6,077 nucleotides of DNA from Dehalococcoidia bacterium (GCA_011192055.1 DUES01000099.1:1-6077); one strand, 5' to 3'; shown: positions 1 through 5,702, counted from the stretch's first letter. Notes: a model not told the origin generated them from the sequence alone. Numbers and translations are program-made.

Positions 1-1
1 C

Positions 2-214
2 CCGCAGATACAGGCCAGGGGGATGATTGCAGAGGTGCGTCACCCGGAAGCAGGGGCTTTCAAGGTGGTAAATACACCCTTCAAATTCAGCCGGACGCCC
101 GTACACGTGGAAAAGGCATCGCCGGACCTTGGCGAGCATAACCGGGAAGTACTTGGTGGCCTGCTGGGAATGACCGAAGAAGAGATAGAGGCGTTGATGG
201 GGCAGGATAATTAA
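2..214 (+). CDS. CaiB/BaiF (class III) CoA-transferase, C-terminal fragment
   Basis: The 5' part of this gene lies outside the window; the frame is open from base 2 to a TAA at 212-214 and gives about 70 residues. The tail reads PQIQARGMIAEVRHPEAG, then a KFSRTP segment, then GEHNREVLGGLLGMTEEEIEALMGQ. This is the usual end of class III CoA-transferases: a 'QARGM' helix, a proline-rich stretch, then GEHN/vL..LG.s.eEI..L. Members of the family move CoA between carboxylic acids (carnitine, formyl/oxalyl, benzylsuccinate, alpha-methylacyl types) in the cytoplasm. The substrate cannot be told from the C-terminus, and the catalytic aspartate lies upstream of the window. It is probably a separate transcription unit from the sulfur genes, since a long intergenic stretch and a new promoter follow. 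Confidence 0.85.
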   Translation, partial: PQIQARGMIAEVRHPEAGAFKVVNTPFKFSRTPVHVEKASPDLGEHNREVLGGLLGMTEEEIEALMGQDN

Positions 215-439
215 GGAACTACTGAGTGATAATCAGTATTCAAAAGTAAAATTACCGGTTATAGTTGTTGACTGACACAGCGAAGCAGTCCTGCTTATCT
301 TGACCTTACTTTGTGCCCCGGATTATCTCCTGGTGAAATCCTGAGCGTTCTTTTTCGTTAACTAAATCCACACGTGCAACTTTTCAATTAGTATTCCGTT
401 CTCCCGGAGAAAGTAACCCAAAAATGTAACTAATATCTC
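215..439. other. Intergenic region without a recognisable gene
   Basis: I see no coding sequence, tRNA or other RNA gene here. It holds two small hairpins. TACTGA/TCAGTA (220-225 and 233-238, 7-base loop) sits just after the CoA-transferase stop. AAGCAG/CTGCTT (283-288 and 291-296) is followed by the T-containing but mixed sequence ATCTTGACCTTACTTT. Either could help end the CoA-transferase transcript, but neither has a proper U-tract. A short dyad TTCTCC-C-GGAGAA lies at 399-411, about 30 bases before the arsR promoter; its role is unknown. Confidence 0.5.
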
Positions 440-468
440 TTGACAGCCGTATCAATGAATGCTAATAT
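440..468 (+). promoter_or_regulatory. Candidate sigma70-type promoter of the arsR-dsr cluster
   Basis: A perfect -35 hexamer TTGACA (440-445) is followed after exactly 17 bases by TAATAT (463-468), which matches the -10 consensus at four of six positions. Transcription would start near 475, leaving a short leader before the arsR ribosome-binding site AAAGGAGA at 493-500. It is the best promoter match in this intergenic region and is well placed to drive arsR and the genes behind it. Confidence 0.65.
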
Positions 469-474
469 ATGCAT
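459..474. promoter_or_regulatory. Candidate operator overlapping the -10 element
   Basis: The sequence ATGC-TAATATAT-GCAT has 4-bp inverted arms around an AT-rich centre, with two further matching pairs outside (AT at 455-456, AT at 477-478). It covers the -10 hexamer of the arsR promoter. ArsR-family repressors usually bind AT-rich imperfect dyads over their own promoter, so autoregulation here is plausible. The dyad is short and the assignment is inference. Confidence 0.3.
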
Positions 475-503
475 GGATACAGATATAGGGATAAAGGAGA
501 GAA

Positions 504-842
504 ATGCCAGGCAAATATGACCAGGAACTGTTTGCTCTAAAGGCGGAGCTATGCAAGACGTTCGCCGACCCGAAACGGCTCATGATTCTCGAAGAACTGC
601 GAGACGGTGAGAGGACGGTAGGGGAGCTTGCCCGGGCGCTCGATGTTCCACATTCAGCGGCTTCCCGGCACCTGTCGGTTCTCCGGGAGCGTGGCGCTGT
701 TACTACCCGTCGGGAAGGAACAAGCATTTACTACAGTCTTACCGATAAGAGTATCGGTGAGGCCTGCCAGCTGGTCCACCAGGTGTTGCTCGGGATGATG
801 GAGAGGAACAGGGCACTGGCCGAAAAAGTAATGCACCAGTAA
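504..842 (+). CDS. ArsR/SmtB-family winged-helix transcriptional regulator
   Basis: A 112-residue protein, normal length for the family. Residues 8-30 (LFALKAELCKTFADPKRLMIL) are the typical first helices with the 'aDPkRL.IL' signature. Residues 38-65 (TVGELARALDVPHSAASRHLSVLRERG) are the helix-turn-helix, and 66-80 (AVTTRREGTSIYYSL) the beta-wing. The ATG has a good ribosome-binding site (AAAGGAGA, 493-500). The ELCVCDL metal motif of the arsenic/cadmium sensors is absent from alpha-3. The only cysteines are Cys17 (alpha-1) and Cys88 (alpha-5), both in helices near the dimer interface in this fold, so a thiol- or persulfide-type switch is possible but unproven. It is first in a cluster of DsrE, TusA and DsrMK-like genes, which suggests it represses them in response to a sulfur or redox signal, as known for sulfur-sensing ArsR relatives (BigR/SqrR type). 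Family assignment is firm; the ligand is inferred. Confidence 0.92.
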   Translation: MPGKYDQELFALKAELCKTFADPKRLMILEELRDGERTVGELARALDVPHSAASRHLSVLRERGAVTTRREGTSIYYSLTDKSIGEACQLVHQVLLGMMERNRALAEKVMHQ

Positions 843-895
843 CAGAATAACGTAAGTAATAAACGCTTGCATAGTATATCTGCGTGCTCAGAAAT

Positions 896-904
896 AAGGG
901 AGGT
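896..904 (+). promoter_or_regulatory. Ribosome-binding site that fixes the dsrE start
   Basis: AAGGGAGGT is a near-perfect Shine-Dalgarno sequence. It lies nine bases before ATG 914, an ideal spacing. An earlier in-frame GTG at 884 would place this sequence inside the coding region and has no site of its own, so ATG 914 is preferred. Confidence 0.8.
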
Positions 905-913
905 CTGGAGGAA

Positions 914-1399
914 ATGGCGGAGGAAGAGAGGCAGAAGAAGGCGTCCATGGTTGTCTTCAGCGGTGACATGGACAAGTTGTTCGGAGCTTTCATTATTGCC
1001 ACCGGAGCGGCGGCTACCGGAACGGACGTGACTATGTTCTTTACATTCTGGGGCTTCCGTGCCCTGAAAAAGAACGTCACCACCGGTAAAGGTCTTTTCG
1101 GGAAAATGATGGGACTGATAGAGCGTGGTGACATCAAAAAAGCTAACCCGAGCAAGTATGGATTCATGGGAATGGGCCGGTGGATGTTCAAGAAAATGAT
1201 GAAGAGCAAGAATGTCGCATCATTGACTGAACTCCGGCAGATTGCCCTGGACCTTGGAGTCAAGATGTATGCCTGCCAGATGAGCATGGACGTAATGGAA
1301 ATCGGCCGCGAAGACCTGATTGATGGCATTACCGACTATGTTGGTGCCGGGTTCTTCGTGGAGCAGGCACAGAATTCCGATTTCACGATGTTTATATAG
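914..1399 (+). CDS. dsrE: DsrE/DsrF/DrsH-like family protein (DsrE2-like sulfurtransferase candidate)
   Basis: 161 residues from ATG 914. The start of the domain (SMVVFSGDMDKLFGAFIIATGAAATGTDVTMFFTFWGFRALKK, residues 11-53) is the Rossmann-like first strand and helix of the DsrE fold, in the version typical of the larger DsrE2/COG2210 branch: FSGD.DK, A.GAAA.G..V..FFTFWG. A methionine- and lysine-rich middle (59-98) follows. Residues 114-131 (LGVKMYACQMSMDVMEIG) carry the only cysteine, Cys121, in the C-x-x-S-M motif where this family binds persulfide sulfur. The hydrophobic stretch at 21-46 could associate with the membrane, but I do not call a clear transmembrane helix. Such proteins pass sulfane sulfur to TusA-type carriers, and a TusA-like gene follows 30 bases downstream, supporting a sulfur relay. 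The symbol denotes the family; the precise DsrE subtype is inferred. Confidence 0.87.
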   Translation: MAEEERQKKASMVVFSGDMDKLFGAFIIATGAAATGTDVTMFFTFWGFRALKKNVTTGKGLFGKMMGLIERGDIKKANPSKYGFMGMGRWMFKKMMKSKNVASLTELRQIALDLGVKMYACQMSMDVMEIGREDLIDGITDYVGAGFFVEQAQNSDFTMFI

Positions 1400-1429
1400 A
1401 AATCTGTAGTTACAGTTGGGGAGGAAGTG

Positions 1430-1672
1430 ATGACCGAGGAATTAAAGATTGACATGTAACTGGACCTTAAAGGGCTTTTATGCCCCCTGCCGATGGTAAG
1501 GGTAAGTCAGAACATAAGCAAGGTAGACATCGGTGGCATTATCCGGGCAACGGCGACCGACCCGGCCAGCCTGGCTGATATTCCGTCCTGGGCGAGGAGC
1601 ACCGGTAACGAGATTATCAGGCAGGAGCGGGACGGCCAGGATATTATATTCTATGTAAAAAGGGTGAAGTAG
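1430..1672 (+). pseudogene. tusA: TusA-like sulfur carrier gene with an in-frame stop at codon 10
   Basis: The ATG at 1430 has a good ribosome-binding site (GGGGAGG, 1418-1424). The frame reads MTEELKIDM, then TAA (1457-1459), then LDLKGLLCPLPMVRVSQNIS through TDPASLADIPSWARSTGNEI to FYVKRVK and a TAG at 1670-1672. The part after the stop is a complete TusA/SirA/YedF-type domain: the LDLKGLLCPLP start with the Cys-Pro-x-Pro motif (Cys at codon 18, base 1481), the 'ATDP.s..DIP.W....GNE' centre and the final 'FYV.R' strand. These small cytoplasmic proteins carry persulfide sulfur on that cysteine. Apart from the TAA there is no frameshift or further damage in 80 codons. The gene sits between a DsrE-like gene and a DsrM-like gene whose GTG start lies two bases after the TAG, so coupled translation is likely. 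The stop may be a recent mutation, a sequence error, or be bypassed by readthrough or by restart at CTG 1460, which would keep the conserved core. Confidence 0.8.
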
Positions 1673-1674
1673 AA

Positions 1675-2394
1675 GTGGACTGGTTTTCATTTTCAATCGC
1701 CGGAATCATGGTATATCTGGCGATAGCCATCTTCATCGGTGGCACCGCCTTTAGAATAGACCAGTGGATGACAGTCCCGAAGAGCGGAGTCCGTCTGGGT
1801 CTGTTTCCACGTGCAACCAGCAGGAAAGGCCGGCTCCTGCAGCTAAGTAAGGATACATTTGTCTTTCCCCAGGTACGGGATGTCGATAAAATCATGTGGA
1901 TTGCTGTGCTTGGCCTTCATGCTGCCCTGGTGGCAGCGTTTGTCGGCCACATGCGACTGCTCACAGAGTTTACACCCCTGGCTAACTCGCTGGGCAGCGC
2001 CGGTATGGACCGGTTTGCACTTATATCGGGCGGTACGATTGGTATTGTACTCATGATTTCGCTGCTCTATCTTCTCATGCGGCGTTTTAAGTCACCGTAC
2101 AAGGACATATCCACGCCGGAAGACTATGCCCTGCTTGTCCTGGTACTGCTGGTTGTCTTGATGGGGAACCACCTGCGTTTCTTCGGTGATGTACATGCCT
2201 CGGAATACCGTGAATACGTACACAGTCTGTTTACGCTGAGTCCGACATTCCCGGCTGCACTGGCTGCCTCGGCCACAAAGTGGTCCCTGGTTGCCCATGT
2301 TTTCTTCGCAAATCTCCTGCTGATATACCTGCCGTTCAGCAAGCTGGTACATTTTGCCGGTAGCTTTGCCGTAAATCTGGTCAGGAGTGAATAA
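1675..2394 (+). CDS. dsrM: DsrM/NarI-like cytochrome b membrane subunit
   Basis: 239 residues, GTG start two bases after the tusA stop; the upstream ribosome-binding site is weak (AGGGTG, 1661-1666), so translational coupling is likely. Five hydrophobic helices are visible at about residues 7-25, 72-93, 115-135, 151-170 and 203-224. This is the layout of the nitrate reductase gamma subunit and its relatives DsrM and HdrE. Helix 2 holds His82 and His92, ten residues apart; His208 and His226 lie eighteen apart at the C-terminus. The same two spacings are seen in NarI, where these histidines bind two b haems, so a dihaem quinone-reactive subunit is well supported. The loop after helix 1 (27-70) is basic and probably cytoplasmic. 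The next gene is a DsrK/HdrD-like iron-sulfur protein, so the two should form a membrane complex exchanging electrons between menaquinone and a cytoplasmic thiol/disulfide. Its small size resembles HdrE as much as DsrM, so the symbol is a best fit. Confidence 0.85.
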   Translation: MDWFSFSIAGIMVYLAIAIFIGGTAFRIDQWMTVPKSGVRLGLFPRATSRKGRLLQLSKDTFVFPQVRDVDKIMWIAVLGLHAALVAAFVGHMRLLTEFTPLANSLGSAGMDRFALISGGTIGIVLMISLLYLLMRRFKSPYKDISTPEDYALLVLVLLVVLMGNHLRFFGDVHASEYREYVHSLFTLSPTFPAALAASATKWSLVAHVFFANLLLIYLPFSKLVHFAGSFAVNLVRSE

Positions 2395-2396
2395 CA

Positions 2397-3707
2397 GTGG
2401 CTACAGAGATGCAGGACACGCTGGTAAGCGTGCTGGGTAAGAAGATGAACCGGCAGCTCCTTCAGTACCTCGATGTCTGTTCAAGGTGTTCCATCTGCAA
2501 GGATGCCTGCCATCAATACACGACCACCGGAGATGTGAAATACCTCCCGGCGTACCGGGCGGAACTAATCAGGCGTGTCTATAAAAAACACTTCACACGT
2601 ACCGGTAAGCTGATTCCCGGAATTTACGAAGGCAGAGACCCCGATGACAGCCTGCTGGATGAACTCTACCGTGTAACCTATGCCTGTACCGGATGCCGGC
2701 GCTGCATGTATTACTGCCCCTTCTCTATTGACACAACCTGGATACTGTCCGTAGCCAAGGCAATGCTCATTGCCGCCGGAAAAGGCCCCCGGCTTCTTGA
2801 GGAGCTTACCGGTGCAGCTATCGTCAAAGGGGAAAATATCGACCTCTTCAAAGACATCATGCTGGAAATGCTGAAGGAAACCGAGAAGGAAGTCCAGGAA
2901 AGACGGGGTGATCCCGCGGCAGAGATACCGGTTGACCGTGATGGTGCCGGTATTCTCTATGCAGCCCTGTCCGGAACGCATACCATACTTCCGGCAGCCA
3001 TTATTTTCAACAAGGCAAAGGCAAGCTGGACCCTGTCCCTGTACGAGGCGTCAAACTACGGTTATTTTCTCGGGGACACGGAGAAGGCAAAAGCGGTTGC
3101 AGCACGCATTATCGAGGAGGCGAAGCAACTTGGTGTCAGGGAACTGGTGATTGCTGAGTGCGGACATGGCTACCGGGTCCCGGAGTTCCTTTACGAGACC
3201 TGGGCCAAAGAGAAGCTTCCTTTCAAGGTGAGCAGTATCGTCGAGGTAATACACCGCTATGTCAGGGAAGGCATAATCGAGCTTGCACCGGGAACGGTAA
3301 CGGAGCCCGTAACCTATCATGACCCGTGTCAACTGGCGCGCAACGGGGGTTTCTTCGAGGAACCGAGGGATATTATCAAACAGGTGGCTTCCGATTTTCG
3401 CGAAATGTCTCCAAACAGGGAGAAGAACTGGTGCTGCGGAGGCGGTGGCGGACTGGTTGCACAACCTGAGTTTGACGAATTCAGGATGAAGACCGGTGAG
3501 AAAAAAGCCGGACAGATTCGCGATACCGGGGCCAGTATTGTCGTTACGCCGTGTGAAAACTGCCGACTGCAGATAGGCGGGCTCAATGAGCATTATGACC
3601 TCGGAATCGAGATAAAGAGCCTGTCTGACTTTGTCGTGGAGTCAATGGTCGGTCTGAAGCCAGTTCACCAGGTAGAAGAAACCAGGCTGGAACCCGTTAT
3701 ACAATAA
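2397..3707 (+). CDS. dsrK: DsrK/HdrD-like (Fe-S)-binding, CCG-domain subunit
   Basis: 436 residues, GTG start two bases after the dsrM stop, with AGGAG (2383-2387) nine bases upstream. Two ferredoxin-type [4Fe-4S] motifs lie near the N-terminus: Cys28-31-34-38 and Cys97-100-103-107 (CxxCxxCxxxC, the second followed by Pro). The C-terminal half carries a full CCG (heterodisulfide reductase) domain: HDPC (Cys311), CCGGGGG (Cys346/347) and CENC (Cys386/389). An earlier, incomplete copy has a single Cys255 in AECGHGYR, as is usual for DsrK/HdrD. In this family the CCG cysteines hold the unusual cluster that splits disulfides. No transmembrane helix is seen; it should sit on the cytoplasmic face, docked to the cytochrome b subunit encoded just before it. 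In sulfate reducers DsrK acts on DsrC trisulfide; in methanogens HdrD reduces CoM-S-S-CoB. Here the adjacent TusA/DsrE genes suggest a protein-bound sulfur substrate. No dsrC is in the window, so the true partner is unknown. Confidence 0.88.
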   Translation: MATEMQDTLVSVLGKKMNRQLLQYLDVCSRCSICKDACHQYTTTGDVKYLPAYRAELIRRVYKKHFTRTGKLIPGIYEGRDPDDSLLDELYRVTYACTGCRRCMYYCPFSIDTTWILSVAKAMLIAAGKGPRLLEELTGAAIVKGENIDLFKDIMLEMLKETEKEVQERRGDPAAEIPVDRDGAGILYAALSGTHTILPAAIIFNKAKASWTLSLYEASNYGYFLGDTEKAKAVAARIIEEAKQLGVRELVIAECGHGYRVPEFLYETWAKEKLPFKVSSIVEVIHRYVREGIIELAPGTVTEPVTYHDPCQLARNGGFFEEPRDIIKQVASDFREMSPNREKNWCCGGGGGLVAQPEFDEFRMKTGEKKAGQIRDTGASIVVTPCENCRLQIGGLNEHYDLGIEIKSLSDFVVESMVGLKPVHQVEETRLEPVIQ

Positions 3708-3746
3708 TGTGGAATTCACACTATAGAAAGTGTATTATTGGATGTT

Positions 3747-3753
3747 GGAGGAG
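3747..3753 (+). promoter_or_regulatory. Ribosome-binding site that fixes the fmdB start
   Basis: GGAGGAG lies 6-8 bases before ATG 3760. Start codons further upstream in the same frame (around 3730) have no such site and would add ten residues absent from the family, whose members begin MPIYEF.C..C. Confidence 0.8.
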
Positions 3754-3759
3754 TTGAGA

Positions 3760-3942
3760 ATGCCGATTTATGAATTTGAATGTACCAAGTGCGGTGCTAC
3801 ATTTGAAGCGCTTCGCAGTATGGACGGAAGAGATAAGCGGTTGAAGTGCCCTGAATGCGGGGATGATAATCCCAGGAGGGTGTTTTCCGTATTTGCGTCA
3901 AGGTCTTATATGGGTGAAGAGGGTGAATTTTTCCCGACCTGA
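3760..3942 (+). CDS. FmdB-family zinc-ribbon protein
   Basis: A 60-residue protein beginning MPIYEFECTKCGATFE, the hallmark opening of the FmdB/CxxC_CxxC_SSSS regulatory-protein family. Two CxxC knuckles (Cys8/Cys11 and Cys30/Cys33) should bind one zinc ion; the second lies in LKCPECGDDNPRRVFS, also typical. The tail (SRSYMGEEGEFFPT) is short and acidic without recognisable motifs. FmdB was first linked to formamidase regulation in Methylophilus, but the cellular role of most members is unknown, so I give no function. The gene starts 52 bases after dsrK on the same strand with no clear terminator between, and may be the last gene of the same transcript. A weak -10-like TATTAT at 3733-3738 lacks a convincing -35. 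Confidence 0.85.
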   Translation: MPIYEFECTKCGATFEALRSMDGRDKRLKCPECGDDNPRRVFSVFASRSYMGEEGEFFPT

Positions 3943-3950
3943 GGACCCAG

Positions 3951-3975
3951 TTCCTGAGGCAGTTTGCCTCAGGAA
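3951..3975. repeat. Perfect 11-bp inverted repeat (stem-loop) after fmdB
   Basis: TTCCTGAGGCA and TGCCTCAGGAA are perfect inverted copies separated by the 3-base loop GTT, beginning nine bases after the fmdB stop. The stem is followed by AAAACGG on the plus strand and by CTGGG on the minus strand, so neither strand has the U-tract of an intrinsic terminator. It may protect the 3' end of the mRNA or back up the terminator that begins 26 bases further on. Confidence 0.8.
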
Positions 3976-4000
3976 AACGGATACGGATTAGCTGGTAACA

Positions 4001-4033
4001 GAGGAGCACCGTCAAAGGTGCTCCTCTTTATAT
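4001..4033 (+). terminator. Rho-independent terminator of the dsr-fmdB transcript
   Basis: GAGGAGCACC (4001-4010) and GGTGCTCCTC (4017-4026) form a perfect 10-bp GC-rich stem with loop GTCAAA, followed directly by TTTATATAT. This is a typical intrinsic terminator for plus-strand transcription. On the minus strand the stem is followed by TGTTACC, so it would be a weaker stop for the convergent pyruvate kinase gene; I see no better terminator for pyk between 4034 and 4106. Confidence 0.85.
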
Positions 4034-4106
4034 ATACCAGTGACTATCCACTGATGTGCAGATATTAATCCGGGAAAAGAAGGCGTGAGGTATACCGGCA
4101 TAATAC

Positions 4107-5543
4107 TCAGGGCAGCTCGTGTACTTTCAGCAGGTTCGTTGTACCCGTAACACCAAGCGGGATACCGGCCGTGATTACTATTGAATCACCCTGCCTTGCA
4201 ATCCCCAGGTCCCTGGAAAGAGCGGCTCCCATGTCTATCAATTCATCGATAACGGTCGGGTCGGACATCCGGACCGGATGTACTCCCCACCGCAATACCA
4301 GTTGCCTGCATACAGCCTCATCCGGTGTTATTGCCAGGATGGGCATTTTGGGACGGTATTTCGATACCCTGCCTGCCGTACTGCCGGACTTTGTAAAAGC
4401 TACAATTGCCGCTGCATTCAATCTGAGTGCCGTATGGCAGGCGTTATAGCTGATAAGTTCATCAGTCTGTAGTTCAAGCCACCTTCCCCGTTCTGCCAGC
4501 ATCGACTCATAAGGCAGGTTCTTTTCCGCTTCATCGGCTATCTTTGCCATCATCCTGACGGTCTGTACAGGGTATTTACCGATGGAGGTTTCCGCTGAGA
4601 GCATGATGGCATCGGTCCCGTCAAATATCGCATTGGCTACATCCGTGGTCTCCGCCCTGGTCGGGCGCAGTGAATTGACCATGGACTCAAGCATCTCGGT
4701 TGCCGTGATAACGGGTTTACCTGCCTGGTTGCATTTCCTGATAATTTCTTTCTGCACCAGCGGTACTCTTTCAAGAGGGATGTCTACCCCGAGGTCGCCC
4801 CGCGCTACCATGATACCATCGCTTTGCTGCAGAATAGCATCGAACTTCCTGACTGCCACTCCCCGTTCAATCTTGGTGATAATGAACATATCCTTTTTAT
4901 GCTTACTCAGGACTGCCCTTACCTCTGCTATATCATCAGGCTGACTGACAAAGGAAAGAGCCAGGAAATCGGCCTGTTGCTCGATGGCAAACCGGATGCC
5001 TTTTTCAAGAGAAGCGGTCACGAATGGACCGGATGTACGCATTCCGGGTACTACCAGACCGCGACCGGGTGTCAGCAGACCGCCGGCCGTAACGCGGCAC
5101 GTAATATCGGTGCCCGAAATCTCCTCGACCACCAGTTGCATGGCACCGTCATCGAGCAGAATTGTATTTCCAGCTTTTACATCCCGGGGCAGGTTGGGCA
5201 GGTTGACGGATACCAGCGTAGAATCACCTGGTACCTTCCTGGTGGTAAGTACCAGCGTAGCACCATTTTTAAGTGAAACCTCACCATTCTTCAGGGCTCC
5301 GGTGCGGTATTTAGGCCCCGGCAAGTCCACGAGAATCGCCACATTTTTGCCCAGACGCTGACTGATATCCCTTATATTCCGGATACCGGAGTCGTGATTA
5401 TTGAGGTCACCATGGGACAGGTTGAACCGGGCAACGTTCATGCCTGCGCGGATAAGCCTTTCTATCATCTCGGGTGAACTGGTGGAGGGGCCAATAGTGC
5501 ATACTATTTTTGTACCTCTTCTGAAAGACGAGGCGTTTTTCAT
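4107..5543 (-). CDS. pyk: Pyruvate kinase
   Basis: A complete 478-residue enzyme (family norm about 470-480) that makes pyruvate and ATP from phosphoenolpyruvate and ADP in the cytoplasm. Seen in order: KIVCTIGPS (12-20), GMNVARFNLSHG (34-45, with Arg39, Asn41 and Ser43), VDLPGPKYRTG (72-82), the inserted B domain (about 83-175), IITKIE (221-226) with catalytic Lys224 and metal ligand Glu226, MVARGDLGVDIP (245-256) with metal ligand Asp250, TATEMLESM (280-288), and PTRAETTDVANAIFDGTDAIMLSAET (294-319). The C-terminal allosteric domain runs from about 360 and there is no extra PEP-utiliser domain. ATG 5541-5543 is preceded by an ideal ribosome-binding site, GGAGGTGA on the minus strand (5548-5555). 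The usual Gln of ATQMLESM is Glu283. The Leu74/Lys78 pair in DLPGPK is the signature of potassium-independent enzymes. The gene is transcribed alone and converges on the sulfur cluster. Confidence 0.98.
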   Translation of the reverse strand: MKNASSFRRGTKIVCTIGPSTSSPEMIERLIRAGMNVARFNLSHGDLNNHDSGIRNIRDISQRLGKNVAILVDLPGPKYRTGALKNGEVSLKNGATLVLTTRKVPGDSTLVSVNLPNLPRDVKAGNTILLDDGAMQLVVEEISGTDITCRVTAGGLLTPGRGLVVPGMRTSGPFVTASLEKGIRFAIEQQADFLALSFVSQPDDIAEVRAVLSKHKKDMFIITKIERGVAVRKFDAILQQSDGIMVARGDLGVDIPLERVPLVQKEIIRKCNQAGKPVITATEMLESMVNSLRPTRAETTDVANAIFDGTDAIMLSAETSIGKYPVQTVRMMAKIADEAEKNLPYESMLAERGRWLELQTDELISYNACHTALRLNAAAIVAFTKSGSTAGRVSKYRPKMPILAITPDEAVCRQLVLRWGVHPVRMSDPTVIDELIDMGAALSRDLGIARQGDSIVITAGIPLGVTGTTNLLKVHELP

Positions 5544-5673
5544 CTCATCACCTCCTATTGCTTACGGGCATGGTATGCAGGACACCCGGGTATTGTTGTT
5601 ACTAACGGTGTACCGCTTCTTTATTTGAAACTCCGTTCTCCTAAGCATACCAAAACCAATTCCGGAGAACCAT

Positions 5674-5702
5674 ATTTTAGACGGATACATGTATGGATTC
5701 AA
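5674..5702 (-). promoter_or_regulatory. Candidate sigma70-type promoter of pyk
   Basis: Read on the minus strand, TTGAAT (5697-5702) is followed after exactly 17 bases by TAAAAT (5674-5679), giving four of six and five of six consensus matches. The spacer contains the perfect 10-bp palindrome ATACATGTAT (5685-5694), a possible operator. A start near 5667 would give pyk a leader of about 125 bases. The element lies after the stop of the toxin-like gene, which would let pyk be expressed independently of it. Confidence 0.55.

Noticed and set aside
300..328. TTGACC-17-TTATCT as a promoter upstream of arsR
   Set aside because: The -10 hexamer matches consensus poorly and the TTGACA-17-TAATAT pair at 440-468 is far better and closer to the gene.
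884..913. Earlier GTG start for the DsrE-like gene
   Set aside because: The strong Shine-Dalgarno AAGGGAGGT at 896-904 would be inside the coding sequence, while ATG 914 is at ideal distance from it.
739..1329. Long minus-strand open frame (196 codons) across the arsR-dsrE region
   Set aside because: It lies antisense to two clearly conserved genes, its translation is low-complexity (Ser/Pro/Arg-rich) with no family resemblance, and it has no ribosome-binding site.
1457..1459. Recoding of the tusA stop as selenocysteine or pyrrolysine
   Set aside because: The codon is TAA; selenocysteine uses TGA and pyrrolysine TAG, and the essential cysteine of the family is present at codon 18.
3051..3593. 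Minus-strand open frame of 180 codons inside dsrK
   Set aside because: It is antisense to the CCG-domain coding region; the plus strand carries all conserved cysteines and the minus-strand product resembles nothing.
3718..3733. ACACT/AGTGT inverted repeat between dsrK and fmdB as a terminator
   Set aside because: Only 5 bp of stem, AT-rich, and no U-tract follows; it would not stop transcription.
396..5641. The 10-mer TCCGTTCTCC shared by the arsR and pyk upstream regions (395-404 and 5632-5641)
   Set aside because: Ten-base matches are expected by chance many times in a 6-kb window, and the surrounding bases differ, so it is not evidence of a common operator.
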